From contig BSBM01002059.1 in NCBI GenBank assembly GCA_027924585.1, positions 248,001-312,000 of the forward strand: DNA of 64,000 bases, given 5' to 3'. The stretch is from Larix kaempferi. Taxonomy: Eukaryota > Streptophyta > Pinopsida > Pinales > Pinaceae. Shown here piece by piece: positions 26,229-41,144 of the stretch (its first letter is position 1; every line of letters starts with the position of its first letter). The notes beneath the pieces are model-generated. The model was not told the origin of the DNA and did no database searches. It worked only from the letters and a program-made list of their open reading frames with translations. The position numbers were made by a program, and so were the translations under genes.

Positions 26229-29200
26229 TATGTTCTGAAATGCAACTAGAAGTAAAGATAATAACTTTTCAGTGCTATTCAATGATAAAACCATACCTAG
26301 AATAACTGATTATCATAGACTTGCATTTCTTGATAGAATTGGTGGATTTTCTGTTTATTATCAGCCTAGTGTCCTCTGTATTGATGGGTTGTGTATTTGT
26401 ATAACATGTGATGCCTCCAAACATGTGATCAACTTAGTAGAGATGGGCTTGAATAAGTCTCATAAGTTTGGTGTTGGGAGGAATCACCTCCCGATATAGA
26501 CTGCCAAAAATCTTTGAGAAAGGGACAACCTTAATCATGTAATAAACAATGATATCTCCGTATGTTCTTACAATATATCCTACACTTGGAGATGAAGTGC
26601 TCCTATGTCTCAATCTCCACCAATTGACCCAACTGGCATATCCTACCGAGATGTATATTGTGGTGTTAGAATGCCACAGCCCAGCAGTACCATGAGCCTA
26701 CGCGATCGAAGGCATTTAATGTATAGTATGGAATCCTCATTCCTCTCATGGGGCTTCTTCATTCCTTACTATTGCAATTCTTTACACTTTCAATGAAGAA
26801 GGCTTGAGGACTAACCTCTCCAACTTTAGTTTTTCAATATGTGTCCATCCACTCATTTCCCCCACTTTTTAGTTGTTGCTCTTGGTTTTCCCATTTTTAC
26901 ACCAAGCTTCTTAACTTGCATATCCTACCTGGTGTGCTCCCACCCCAACTAGCTTTGGAACAAAAAGCATTTTATGCCCTACCTTTTGGTCCTTTTTCTA
27001 ACACTAGGTCTCCTTTGGTAGCTCCACTGTCCTTTTTCGTTACAATCATTGTACCACTACCAACAACTTACATTATTGTTGTAATTGGTGTAAACCACTA
27101 CACTTATGGCATTTCCCATCAGAGTATCATGGCTTTGTTGGTAATCCTAATGTTTTTTTCTTAGCTTTTAAGGTTACTCCAAAAGTGTTTTCACCTTGCT
27201 AGGAGAGCAATGTGTGTCCCAGCTTGTTGGAGATGCTTCGTGGACATATGGATTGCTCGGTTTGGGTAGATGCCTGACCTTGGTTAGAGAGGGAGCGCGA
27301 CACTCTTATCTAGGAGGTTGTTATCCTGATCGGTATAATGATTGACCCGTTGGGTGCACACATTGGGGGAGTCATCATGCCGATCAAGGTAACATCCTTC
27401 TAGTTAAGAGTGCCATGCTACCTCTGTAATAGAGGTCAAGTATCCACCCAAAGCAAGCCATGCATATGTCCATGAAGACACACTAAGGGGTATTCCAATT
27501 CTTGGTCATGTGAGGTAGGTAGCTAGGAGGAGGGGGGTTTTGGGCACTTGGATGAGGACACTTAGCCCTTGGAGATTCTGTCCATGTGATATATAACTTG
27601 GATGTTAGACACTTAACTAGAGGAAGGTTGGGATGAGGACCATGCTTCATGGACTTAGTGATGGACCTAGACGCATTTGTGGTGGAGGAGCGTTCAAGCT
27701 TTGTGACCATATTGGCAAACATCAAAGTAGTATTGTGCACAGAGAGGACATGTTGCATAGAGCTATAGAGGATATCCTTGTGGGAGGAGACTTGTAGAGC
27801 GGAAGAGGGGGCATTGGACTGCCAACTTATCGGAGAGTGGAGCATATTGGAGGAGGGGCTCTTAGCCCAAGGAGGATCATGATCAGTGAGATGGGAAAGG
27901 AGAGCACAGCTCATGCTTCCAAGAATAGGATGAGAAATATAGGAAAGGGAGTGTGCCCTTCATAGAATGTCATAGCGACAGGTGAGGTCCTTTTCAATGT
28001 TGCCAATAATAGGATGTAACTAGCTTTAAGAAGACTTCCCTCATGCTCGATATGTAACTCCTCACTACTACATCCTCACGTTATTGCCTACAATAGTGTA
28101 TAACTGCCCCTTTAAGTTTCCTTCATACTGCTGCCCAGAGTAGTTTGTAATTGTTCCAATGTTTGCGACTGAGGTAAAGACTTCATTCTACGGCTGCAGA
28201 TAATGTAGAGGATGATGAACAAGTGTGTTTTGAGGCGGAGAAAGTCTAGGAGCTTAGGAATGCTCCGAGCTGAAGAAATGTATGACCATTTAGGTTCAAG
28301 ACATATCTCCCAATTGTCTTGGCAACGGAAAACCTCGTCCTCCAAGGATGCGACTTCACCACAGGCTTGAAACAAGGTAGCTTTCCTTTGTTGGTAGCTC
28401 CGCTCTCCTTTTCCATTGCAATCGCTATACCACTACCAACAACTTGCATTATTGTTGTAGTAGGTGTAAACCACTACACTTATAGTATTTCTCGTCACTA
28501 TATCTTGGCTTTGTTGGTGATCCTAATGTTTTTTTCTTAGCTTTTTAGGTTACTGAAAAAATGTTTTCACCTTGCTACGAAAGTAGTGTGTGTCCTAACT
28601 CCATGGAGATGCTTCATGGACATATGGATGGGTCGGTTTGGGTGGATTCTTGACCTTGGTTGGAGAGGTAGCATGGCACTCTTAGCAAGAAGGTTGTTAC
28701 CCAGATTGACATAATGAACGACCCATTGGGTGCACACAATGGGGGTGGCATCATGCCGATCAGGGTAACAACCTCCAAGCCAAGAGTGCCATGTTAACTC
28801 TCTAACGAAGGTCAAGCATCCACCCAAACCAAGCCATGCATATGTCTGTAAAGGCACACAAAGGGGGATTCCAATTCTCAGTCATGGGAGGTAACTACCT
28901 AGGAGGAGGAGTTTTGTGCACTTGGATGAGCATACTTAGCCCTTGGAGATTAGGTCCATGTGATATATACCTTGGATGTTGGACACTTAACTGGAGGAAG
29001 CTTGGGATGAGGACAATGCTTCATGGACTTAACGATGGACATAGACACATTTGTGGAGGAGGATCATTCAAGGTTTCTGACCATATTGGCAAACATCAAA
29101 GTAGTATTTTGCATAGAGAGGACATTTTGCATAGAGATAGACGAGATCCTTGTGGGAGTATACTTATAGAGCGGAAGATGGAGCATTGGACTATCAAAAT

Positions 29201-30629
29201 ATCGGAGAGTGCAGCATCTTGGAGGATGGGCTTTGAGCCCAAGAAGGATCATGATTGGTGGGACGGGAAAGGAGAGCACACCTCATGCTTCCAAGAATAG
29301 GATGAGAAATATAGGAAAAGGGAGTGTGCCCTTCATAGAATGTCATAGCCACTAGTGAAGCCCTCTTTAATGTTGCCAAGAATAGGATGTAGCTACCATC
29401 AAGAAGAGTTCCCTGATGCTCCATACGTAACTGCTCACTACTCTATCCTCATGTTTTTGCCTACAATAGTGTATAACTTCCCCTTTAAGGTGCCTTCATG
29501 CTGCTGCCCAGAGTAGTTTGTAACTTCTCCAATGTTGGCGACTGAGCTAAAGACTTCATTCTAGGGACGGGGATAATGTAGAGGATGATGAACAAGTGTG
29601 TTTTCAGGTGGAGATACCTAGAAGCTAAGGAATGCACTAAGCTGAAGAAAGATATGACAATTTAGGTTCAAGACATATCTTCCGAGTGTCTTGACAGCGA
29701 AGAAACTCCTCCTTAAAGGATCCAACTTCACCACAGGCTTGAAACAAGGTCGATCCGAGGGCAACATAAGAAACACCCCACAGAGCTACGCACCCTCCGT
29801 ATTGCGGATAGATGGTAGATATTGTGACTGCGACCTCCCTCTAAACTTCCAGTTACCACATAAAACGATAAAAACCGTCTTCTGAACCAGGGTTGCTGTC
29901 CTTTGAGACAGGGTTGAAGGTGGATGTTATTGTTGCCGAATATACCCTGAGATACATCAATGATCAGGCCTTTTCCATGGTTGCAACAAACCCAGGACTG
30001 ATGTTCTTCATGCTTAGATTGCACCCAAAATATTTTCAGTGGCTTGTAGAGAACGAATCCAAGGTAGCGAGTTAGGGAAGAGGGTGTCTGGAGGAACCTC
30101 GCTCTGTATATAAGTGTTGTTCTCTCGTGAAAAACACTCCTCGGAATTGCCCAGACTTACCCTGAAATGCTTGATCATTGCCCAGAATTAGAAGTGCTCA
30201 GTGTGAAGTTTTAGTTTTGTCTGATGATCTTTTAAATTGCCTATAATTCTCATTAACCTGTTAGTGTACATTTACAAGAACCCAAAGTAATCTCCAAAAA
30301 GGTCCATTGAATTCTGTATCTTAGGTTTCAAAAGGATGTTGTGACTACTATTCAATACTACACGCTTGTAAATCATCTCCAAAGCCTCTCGTAGGCCAGT
30401 GAAAACTTATATAAGGATTCCAAACTGAAACCTGATCCATACAATCAATGAGGTGACAAGTGCTAGACTTGTGCCCATGCCTCCAAAGTTGAATCTTCCA
30501 TTAAAATGAGAGAAGGTTGGTTGCTATAATAGTTCAGAGTCTTTATCTTTTTGTTACATGGCTGATAAATTTTTCCTTTTTCCCTCAAATTAACTCAGAT
30601 TTGAGGTCTGGGGTGTTCGATTGTTGTTT
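26229..30629 (+). repeat. Array unit U6
   Basis: This 4401-bp copy has both foldbacks (27241-27472 and 28618-28848). It is closest to U5 in half-unit A and lacks the 19-bp segment there. The 18-bp segment of B is present. Some point changes are unique, for example in the 60-codon spacer frame at 29893-30075. Confidence 0.9.
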
Positions 30630-33600
30630 TATGTTCTGAAATGCAACTAGAAGTAAAGATAATAACTTTTCAGTGCTATTCAATGATAAAACCATACCTA
30701 GAATAACTGACTATCATAGACTTTCATTTCTTGATAGAATTGGAGGATTTTTTGTTTATTATCAGCCTGGTGTCCTCTGTATTGATGGGTTGTGTATTTG
30801 TATTACATGTAATGCCTCCAAACATGTGATCAACTTAGTAGAGATGGGATTGAATAAGTCTCATAAGTTTGGGGTTGCGAGGAATCACCTCCCGATATAG
30901 ACTGCCAAAAATCTTTGAGAAAGGGACAACCTTAATCATGGAATAAACAATGATATCTCCGTATGTTCTTACAATATATCATACACTTGGAGATGAAGTG
31001 CTCCTATGTCTCAATCTCCACCAATTGACACAACTGGCATATCCTACCGAGATGTATATTGTGGTGTTAGAATGCCACAGCCCAACAGTACCATGAGCCT
31101 ACGCGATCGATGGCATTTAATGTATAGTATGGAATCCTCATTCCTCTCATGGGGCTTCTTCATTCCTTACTATTGCAATTCTTTACACTTTCAATGAAGA
31201 AGGCTTGAGGACTAACCTCTCCAACTTTAGTTTATCAATATGTGTCCATCCACTCATTTCCCACACTTTTTAGTTGTTGCTCTTGGTTTTCCCGTTTTTA
31301 CACCAAGCTTCTTAACTTGCATATCCTACCTGGTGTGCTCCCACGCCAACTAGCTTTGGAACAAAAAGCATTTTATGCCCTACCTTTTGGTCCTTTTTCT
31401 AACACTAGGTCTCCTTTGGTAGCTCCACTGTCCTTTTCCGTTACAATCATTGTACCACTACCAACAACTTGCATTATTGTTGTAATTGGTGTAAACCACT
31501 ACACTTATGGCATTTCCCATCAGAGTATCATGGCTTTGTCGGTAATCCTAATGTTTTTTTCTTAGCTCTTTAGGTTACTCCAAAAGTGTTTTAACCTTGC
31601 TAGGAGAGCAATGTGTGTCCCAGGTTGTTGGAGATGCTTCGTGGACATATGGATTGCTCGGTTTGGGTAGATGCTTGACCTTGGTTAGAGAGGGAGCGCG
31701 ACACTCTTATCTAGGAGGTTGTTACCCTGATCGGCATAATGATTGACCCATTGGGTGCACACATTGGGGGAGTCATCATGCCGATCAAGGTAACATCCAT
31801 CTAGCTAAGATTGCCATGCTACCTTTGTAATAGAGGTCAAGTATCCACCCAAAGCAAGCCATGCATATGTCCACGAAGACACACTAGGGGGTATTCCAAT
31901 TCTTGGTCATGTGAGGTAGGTAGGTAGGAGGAGGGGGGTTTTGGGCACACGGAGCGGTTTTGGGCACTTGGATGAGGACACTTAGCCCTTGGAGATTCTG
32001 TCCATGTGATATATAACTTGGATGTTAGACACTTAACTAGAGGAAGGTTGGGATGAGGACCATGCTTCATGGACTTAGTGATGGACCTAGACGCATTTGT
32101 GGTGGAGGTGCGTTCAAGCTTTGTGACCATATTGGCAAACATCAAAGTAGTATTGTGCACAGAGAGGACATGTTGCATAGAGCTATAGAGGATATCCTTG
32201 TGGGAGGAGACTTGTAGAGCGGAAGAGGGGGCATTGGACTGCCAACTTATCAGAGAGTGGAGCATATTGGAGGAGGGGCTCTTAGCCCAAGGAGGATCAT
32301 GATCAGTGAGACGGGAAAGGAGAGCACAGCTCATGCTTCCAAGAATAGGATGAGAAATATAGGAAAGGGAGTGTGCCCTTCGAAGAATGTCACAGCGACA
32401 GGTGAGGTCCTTTTCAATGTTGCCAATAATAGGATGTAACTAGCATTAAGAAGACTTCCCTCATGCTTGATATTTAACTCCTCACTACTACATCCTCACG
32501 TTACTGCCTACAATAGTGTATAACTGCCCCTTTAAGTTTCCTTCATGTTGCTGCCCAGAGTAGTTTGTAATTGCTCCAATGTTGGCGACTGAGGTAAAGA
32601 CTTCATTCTACGGCTGCAGATAATGTAGAGGATGATGAACAAGTGTGTTTTGAGGCGGAGAAAGTCTGGGAGCTTAGGAATGCTCCGAGCTGAAGAAATA
32701 TATGACCATTTAGGTACAAGATATATCTCCCAATTGTCTTGGCAACGAAAAACCTTGTCCTCCAAGGATGCGACTTCACCACAGGCTTGAAACAAGGTAG
32801 CTTTCCTTTGTTGGTAGCTCCGCTCTCCTTTTCCATTGCAAACGCTATACCACTACCAACAACTTGCATTATTGTTGTAGTAGGTGTAAAACACTACACT
32901 TATAGTTTTTCTCGTCACTATATCTTGGCTTTGTTGGTGATCCTAATGTTTTTTTCTTAGCTTTTTAGGTTACTGAAAAAATGTTTTCACCTTGCTAGGA
33001 AAGCAGTGTGTGTCCTAACTCCTTGGAGATGCTTCATGGACATATGGATGGGTCGGTTTGGGTGGATTCTTGACCTTGGTTGGAGAGGTAGCGTGGCACT
33101 CTTAGCAAGAAGGTTGTTACCCTGATCGACATAATGACCGACCCATTGGGTGCACACAATGGGGGTGCCATCATGCCGATCAGGGTAACAACCTACAAGC
33201 CAAGAGTGTCATGTTACCTCTCTAACGAAGGGCAAGCATCCACCCAAACCAAGCCATGCATATGTCCGTAAAGGAACACAAAGGGGGATTCCAATTCTCA
33301 GTCATGGGAGGTAACTAGCTAGGAGGAGGAGTTTTGGGCACTTGGATGAGCATACTTAGCCCTTGGAGATTAGGTCCATGTGATATATACCTTGGATGTT
33401 GGACACTTAACTTGAGGAAGCTTGGGATGAGGACAATGCTTCATGGACTTAGCGATGGACATAGACACATTTGTGGAGGAGGATCACTCAAGCTTTCTGA
33501 CCATATTGGCAAACATCAAAGTAGTATTTTGCATAGAGAAAGACGAGATCCTTGTGGGAGCATACTTATAGAGCGGAAGAGGGAGCATTGGACTATCAAA

Positions 33601-35032
33601 TTATCGGAGAGTGCAGCATCTTGGAGGAGGGGCTTTGAGCCCAGGAAGGATCATGATTGGTGGGACGGGAAAGGAGAGCACACCTCATGCTTCCAAGAAT
33701 AGGATGAGAAATATAGGAAAAGGGAGTGTGCCCTTCATAGAATGTCATAGCCACAATTGAAGCCCTCTTTAATGTTGCCAAGAATAGGATGTAGCTACCA
33801 TCAAGAAGAGTTCCCTGATGCTCCATATGTAACTGCTCACTACTCTATCCTCACGTGTTTGCCTACAATAGTGTATAACTTCCCCTTTAAGGTGCCTTCA
33901 TGCAGCTGCCCAGAGTAGTTTGTAACTGCTCCAGTGTTGGCGACTGAGCTAAAGACTTCATTCTAGGGACGGGGATAATGTAGAGGATGATGAACAAGTG
34001 TGTTTTCAGGTGGAGAAATCTGGAAGCTAAGGAATGCACTAAGCTGAAGAAAGATATGACAATTTAGGTTCAAGACATATCTTCCAAGTGTCTTGACAGC
34101 GAAGAAATTCCTCCTTAGAGAATCCAACTTCACCACAGGCTTGAAACAAGGTCGATCCGAGGGCAACATAAGAAACACCCCACAGAGCTACGCACCCTCC
34201 GTATTGCGGATAGATGGTAGATATTGTGACCGCGACCTCCCTCTAAACTTCCAGTTACCACATAAAACGATAAAAACTGTCTTCTGAACCAGGGTTGCTG
34301 TCCTTTGAGACAGGGTTGAAGGTGGATGTTATTGTTGCCGAATATATCCTGAGATACATCAATGATCAGGCCTTTGCCATGGTTGCAACAAACCCAGGAC
34401 TGATGTTCTTCATGCTTAGATTGCACCCAAAATATTTTCGGTGGCTTGTAGAGAACGAATCCAAGGTAGCGAGTTAGGGAAGAGGGTGACTGGAGGAACC
34501 TCCCTCTGTATATAAGTGTTGTTCTCTCCTGAAAAACACTCGTTGGAATTGCCCAGACTTACCCTGAAATGCTTGATCATTGCCCAGAATTAGAAGTGCT
34601 GAGTGTGAAGTTTTAGTTTTGTCTGATGATCTTTTAAATTGCCTATAATTCTCATTAATCTGTTGCTGTACATTTACAAGAACCCAAAGTAATCTCCAAA
34701 AAGGTCCATTGAATTCTGTATCTTAGGTTTCAAAAGGATGTTGTGACTACTATTCAATACTACACGCTTGTAAATCATCTCCAAAGCCTCTCGTAGGCCA
34801 GTGAAAACTTACATAAGGATTCCAAACTGAAACCTGATCCATACAATCAATGAGGGGGACAAGTGCTAGACTTGTGCACATGCCTTCAAAGTTGAATCTT
34901 CCATTAAAATGAGAGAAGGTTGGTTGCTATAATAGTTCAGAGTCTTTATCTTTTTGTTACATGGCTGATAAATTTTTCCTTTTGCCCTCAAATTAACTCA
35001 GATTTGAGGTGTGGGGTGTTCGATTGTTGTTT
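30630..35032 (+). repeat. Array unit U7
   Basis: This 4403-bp copy has both foldbacks (31642-31873 and 33037-33268). It keeps the 19-bp segment in A and lacks the 18-bp segment in B near 33535. The TATA-like motif is intact at 34509, although its context changed from CCTCGCTCTG to CCTCCCTCTG. Confidence 0.9.
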
Positions 35033-36683
35033 TATGTTCTGAAATGCAACTAGAAGTAAAGATAATATCTTTTCAGTGCTTTTCAATTATAAAACCATAC
35101 CTAGAATAACTGATTATCATAGACTTGCATTTCTTGATAGAATTGGAGGATTTTCTGTTTATTATCAGCCTAGTGTCCTCGGTATTGATGGGTTGTGTAT
35201 TTGTATAACAAGTGATGCCTCCAAACATGTGATCAACTTAGTAGAGATGGGCTTGAATAAGTCTCATAAGTTTGGTGTTGCGAGGAATCACCTCCCGATA
35301 TAGACTGCCAAAAATCTTTGAGAAAGGGACTACCTTAATCATGGAATAAACAATGATATCTCCGTATGTTCTTATAATATATCGTACACTTGGAGATGAA
35401 GTGCTCCTATGTCTCAATCTCCACCAATTGACACAACTGGCATATCCTACCGAGATGTATATTGTGGTGTTAGAATGCCACAGCCCAGCTGTACCATGAG
35501 CCTACGCGATCGATGGCATTTAATGTATAGTATGGAATCCTCATTCCTCTCACGGGGCTTCTTCATTCCTTACTATTGCAATTCTTTACACTTTCAATGA
35601 AGAAGGCTTGAGGACTAACCTCTCCAACTTTAGTTTATCAATATGTGTCCATCCACTCATTTCCCCCACTTTTTAGTTGTTGCTCTTGGTTTTCCCGTTT
35701 TTACACCAAGCTTCTTAACTTGCATATCCTACCTGGTGTGCTCCCACCCCAACTAGCTTTGGAACAAAAAGCATTTTATTCCCTACCTTTTGGTCCTTTT
35801 TCTAACACTAGGTCTCCTTTGGTAGCTCCACTGTCCTTTTCCGTTACAATCATTGTACCACTACCAACAACTTGCATTATTGTTGTAATTGGTGTAAACC
35901 ACTACACTTATGGCATTTCCCATCACAGTATCATGGCTTTGTTGGTAATCCTAATGTTTTTTTCTTAGCTTTTTAGGTTACTCCAAAAGTGTTTTCACCT
36001 TGCTAGGAGAGCAATGTGTGTCCCAGCTTGTTGGAGATGCTTCGTGGACATATGGATTGCTCGTTTTGGGTAGATGCTTGACCTTGGTTAGAGAGGGAGC
36101 GCGACACTCTTATCTAGGAGGTTGTTACCCTAATCGGCATAATGATTGACCCGTTGGGTGCACACATTGGGGGAGTCATCATGCCGATCAAGGTAACATC
36201 GTTCTAGCTAAGAGTGCCATGCTACCTCTGTAATAGAGGTCAAGCATCCACCCAAAGCAAGCCATGCATATGTCCACGAAGACACACTAAGGGGTATTCC
36301 AATTCTTGGTCATGTGAGGTAGGTAGGTAGGAGGAGGGGGGTTTTGGGCACACGGAGCGGTTTTGGGCACTTGGATGAGGACACTTAGCCCTTGGAGATT
36401 CTGTCCATGTGATATATAACTTGGATGTTAGACACTTAACTAGAGGAAGGTTGGGATGAGGACCATGCTTCATGGACTTAGTGATGGACCTAGACGCATT
36501 TGTGGTGGAGGAGCGTTCAAGCTTTGTGACCATATGGGCAAACATCAAAGTAGTATTGTGCACAGAGAGGACATGTTGCATAGAGCTATAGAGGATATCC
36601 TTGTGGGAGGAGACTTGTAGAGCAGAAGAGGGGGCATTGGACTGCCAACTTATCGGAGAGTGGAGCATATTGGAGGAGGGGCT

Positions 36684-39600
36684 TGTTATCACACAACTTG
36701 TAGTTGCCCCTAGAGGTATCCCATCCGGGACGGTAGAGGAGTCAGGCAACTAAAGAGGTGACCCAAGAGATGCCACGGTTCCCAATGCAATGTGGGAGTC
36801 ACGTCAACCGAGGTACTCTTCGCTTTAGGTCAAGGTATAACTAGACCAAAGGGGAGACCCTATACCCCAATCGCAGTTGATTGGACCCAAGCAAAGGTTT
36901 CAAAGGTGAATGAATGATGAGTTACGGAAACCAATGCAAGTTTAAGTGGACCTAATGTTTAGGGCATGGTTGAAGGTGGTATCAAGGATAGTTAGTGTTT
37001 CAACCTATGTATGGTTTAGGCCACTTGATGGGGTATGATTATTAAGTATAGTACCATGTGTTTACACAAGTGGGTCTTATTGCCTTGGGAAGTGTGAAAT
37101 GGTTTTAGGTGGGCCCACAAGGTGAAGCTAAGTGTGAAGATGGTACTATAGGCTAGATCTAGGTTAGATCTACAAGTTAGAGTTGGTTCTAGGGTTACCC
37201 ATGTGTTAGATCTAGGGTTTGACACTAATCCCAAGAAGTGCGCCTTGCTTGGAGAAGGACTAGTGCCTTGTTGGATGGGCTAATGGAGTCAAGAAGGATG
37301 TCAAAGTGTAGATCGGGACACCTAGAAGCCAAGTCAAGTGGTTTGGATGAGATCCAATGGCCGGATCTTACTAGATCTAGGTTTTTAGGTAAAGACCAAA
37401 AGTGGACCACAATTCCTTAAAACAAGGAATGCAATCCCCAAGGTGGATCGGGACAAAAGGACAGTCTAGACCTAGGTTTCAAGGCATGGGCAATCCAAAT
37501 CCACAAAAATCTCCAACACCCACTTCCTAGAAGTGATCCAACTCAAAATTCCCAAGGGGTGCGACTTTCTCAAGGAGAGGCAAAAAGTGGTTTTGGTGGA
37601 CCAAACCAAGTCCAATGGCCACCAAAATGTAGATCCGGGATGCTAATACCCCGATCTATGCATGTTCAAAGTTTCAAGTGAATCCAATGGGTAGATCTTA
37701 GTAGATCTAAGTTTTAAGTTACCAATGAGATCAAAAGGGGGGTTTCAACCCCTCAAAACATGGAGAGATGTCCACAAGGTAGTTTTCACCAAAGTAAGGA
37801 TATGGGTATGTGTTATCAAGTGTCTAGTTGTCAAATCAAGCGGGATCTCACATACCCATGTGCTAGATCTAGCCCAACAAGCCTCCCTCAAGGAAGTGCG
37901 CTTTAGGTCAAGGAGAGCTTTTTGTCTTAGAAAATGGGTCAATTCTTAGCCAATCACCACCAAACTATAGATCCAACTAGGGGTGGATGCTATAGAGGTG
38001 GGTTTTCAATATCTTTTCAAATTGAGGGCTAGATCTAAGTAGATCTAAGAAATACCAAAAACAAGGGTTTTAATTTGATTAGGGTTTTTGTGATCTAGAA
38101 ATTATGGAAGATTCAAAGAAGAGAAGATCATACCTCTTGGGACATACCTGGATGAAGAGATGAATGCTAGTTGAGACGAGGATTACTTTGCCAAAGATCA
38201 AATGGAGAATTGTTGAAGCCCTCTTGCCAAATCGATTTTTCCAAGCCACATGAGATTCCTTCTAACCTGTCAAGCCAAGGAGCAAAGCATCAATTAGTTT
38301 AACAAATTGAAGGTAGATGCAAACAAGAGAGAGAAAAACATAGAATAGTTGACACAAAGGCAAAACCACTCCCTGTCAAACCCAAAACGACTTCTTCCAA
38401 GCTTGAAGGGCAAGCCTCCCCACCAATTCGCACTTGTCAAAGTCGCCCTCTCAACCTGCAAATAAAGTATGGCAAATACGCAAGATAGCTACAAAAGATC
38501 CTCCAGTGCAATGGACAATAGCATTTACAATCGAAACAACCAACATCCACTCCAATCCAAGCATGTACTCCAAAAGATAGAAATTTTATTCCAAGAGCCA
38601 AGAGCCAAAAATCTCTAGATGAATTTTACAATGAGGGGGTCTCCTCCTTATATAGGATAACAAAGACCAAAACTCTAGATCTCAAAACCACTTTTTGAAA
38701 TGAGTGGTTGAGATTAAAAGATCTCACAACATAATCAATGGCTAAGATGAATCCATAACATAATATCACATGGATCACTCAACATAACAATAGCGCCCTC
38801 ACTAAATGGTACAATAGAGGGTGATGTCATCCCACAAGAGGGGTATAAAGTACAATAATCCACCTCATGATGACTAGGACATGATAGAATAAGCACATGG
38901 TGGGGCTAGGAGGTATAAATCCTTGCTAGCTCACCCCAAGGCACAATGAAATAATAAAAATATGTCCAATATAATAATAATGACCAAAACTGTCCTCAGA
39001 ATCCATGACAGTCGAGCAATAAATGTCCTCCTGTGATCAATCTGGAGATACCCACATGGTGAAAAATGACTGGAAGATAGTGAGATCAACCTGGAAGACC
39101 TTTGTGAAAACCAAATGCCAAAACCTTGCCTCAATTGCCCAAATCGATTTCCTTAGTGACCACTTTATCCCATTTTTTTAACTGCCTCGGGAACTGTGAA
39201 AGTGCCAAAACTGCCTCCTAGGGTGCTAGCGCTGTCCATCTGAGCCCACCAGGCTCTCCGGGAGGGGGGATAAATGGTAATAACAAGTGGCTGGACCACC
39301 CCCTCCATCATCAGCGCCCTAGGTGAACTGGCCTCTCGGGGCCCCTGCTGCTCAGGCTGGGAAATCAGCCCCAAATCTGGTCAACAAGTGTAAAACTGCA
39401 TCAATCACTGCCAGAAGTGCCCGGAACTGAAAGATAAGTGTCTCAATGGATCCAAAAGACCCAAATCCACTAGGAATGAGTACTCATACACCCTGGGTTG
39501 CCCTAATGGGCCAGCTGTAGGGTCCACCATATATGGACAATGTATAATCTGCTGATCTGTAATAATAATAACCTGCTGAACTGGATCAAACATCATCTGT

Positions 39601-41144
39601 ATCATATGTCCATCATATGATATCATCATCAAACATGTGGGACCATAAATCATCACCAATAATCATCATACATGGTCCACATCATCACGGATCCCAAGAA
39701 TACATATAATCAAGGATAAATCACATCAGTAGACTAAGACAATGCTTCTTTAATCACTTCATAGCTAAGCTCAAAGTATAAATTCCATTCAGTGGCATTA
39801 ATCAAGTTAACATATTCCGTGATAATATAAAATTACTTGCACCCTAGTTCAAATGACAAACTTACCCATTGGACATGGTCAAACTGCTAGTGAAGGATGA
39901 AGGCTAGGAGCAAGGTTGGGCCAAGGGTTTGACTTGTCTAACTTAACTCAAAAATACTTTGGACTGGGAGAAGGGGGAAGCTACAAACTCTGTGCTGGAC
40001 AAAAGAACACGGGGAATGGCTGTGCCTCACAAATGGATAAGTTGTTTAGAGAGTGCTTATTCAACTTAGGCATCATGTCTACATCAAGTTGATCCAAGTT
40101 CATTAGGATCATTCAATTTATTTCCATGGCCTTTTTGGCCTACATAACCCTTCGGATTTCAGATGTGCTGAGAAGCACAACTAGTTGCAGCTTGCATCCA
40201 GGGCATGTTTTTTTTATATATTCACAAGGTCAGCAATTGTTTAGATATAGCTTTTAAGAACTATTGCTTTTTGGACCTTTCTTTATACTCTTCGAGGAGT
40301 ATTTTTTAGCTTTTCATTGCTCTTGCCCCTTTTTTTTGTTTCCATGGGCGAATTTATTTAGTTTCCACAGGTAGAACATGAGCTTTCAGTTTTAGCCAAC
40401 AACATCTCAAGTGACTAAGGGGAGTTCGAGCCAAAGCCTACAATCCAACTCACCTAAGGCAAGTTCTGTCACCAACTCAGAGCCGAGACACTGAATAAAC
40501 AGGGATGCGGTCCAAACACAGAGGTAGAAAAATGGGGAAGTCCTCAGTATCAGAAAGTCAAATGAGACATGTCAGGGTTTAAAGTCAAACAGGAAGATCA
40601 TGTATGGATGGAGACAAGTGGATATGGAGCCTACACTAGCAGACAACCGGTGTCGGAAAAGACCATGTCTATGTAAGGTGAAATACCAGTAAGTTTTGTT
40701 AGATGACCTAAAAGTGCAAGCAATTGTCCATTTTAAGGTTTACAGTTCATTTTAAATAGTTTGCCACATCAGGAATAATATACCAAGCACATGCTATAAT
40801 CATGACTAAATCAACAAGCTAATAATCCACTGTCAGTGAGAACATATCCATAGATCATACAACATCATCATAATAGCAATCATCATGCATCATCTGAAAC
40901 ACTGTTGAAGTACATCTCTAGGCACTGAACTGAAACTGTAATGGGATAAGTGGTCACATCAGTCATCCAATCTGAACTCTCAAGGCTCAGCCTTGACACA
41001 AGGTCATACAATATCTGAATAATGTACTGCTCTGATCATGAGTGATCCAATATATATAGCCATGCTCTGGAATAAATGAAGCTCTGGAATGTGCAGATAT
41101 CTGCTGTACAAGAATAGTAGCCCTGCTACTATGGTGTGATAACA
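36684..41144 (-). mobile_element. Solo LTR 2, diverged member of the giant-LTR family
   Basis: This 4461-bp insertion begins TGTTATCACA and ends TGTGATAACA, a perfect 10-bp inverted terminal pair. It is flanked by GGGCT at 36679-36683 and 41145-41149. Orientation and layout match solo LTR 1: AGATCTA-rich 3' half, TATA-like TTATATAGG (plus-strand 38649-38655) about 2.5 kb from the sense 5' end, then CATTGTAAAATTC. Sequence identity to the other two is clearly lower and shows as blocks, for example GGCTGGACCACCCCCTCCAT at about 39290 and AACTCAGAGCCGAGACAC at about 40473. It is an older or separate subfamily. No reading frame or protein domain is recognisable. Confidence 0.8.
38649..38655 (-). 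promoter_or_regulatory. TATA box of solo LTR 2
   Basis: On the minus strand this reads CCTATATAAGGAGGAG, a canonical plant TATA box, followed about 20 bases later by CTCATTGTAAAATTC. It aligns with the TATA-like boxes of the other two copies and supports an LTR identity. Confidence 0.55.
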
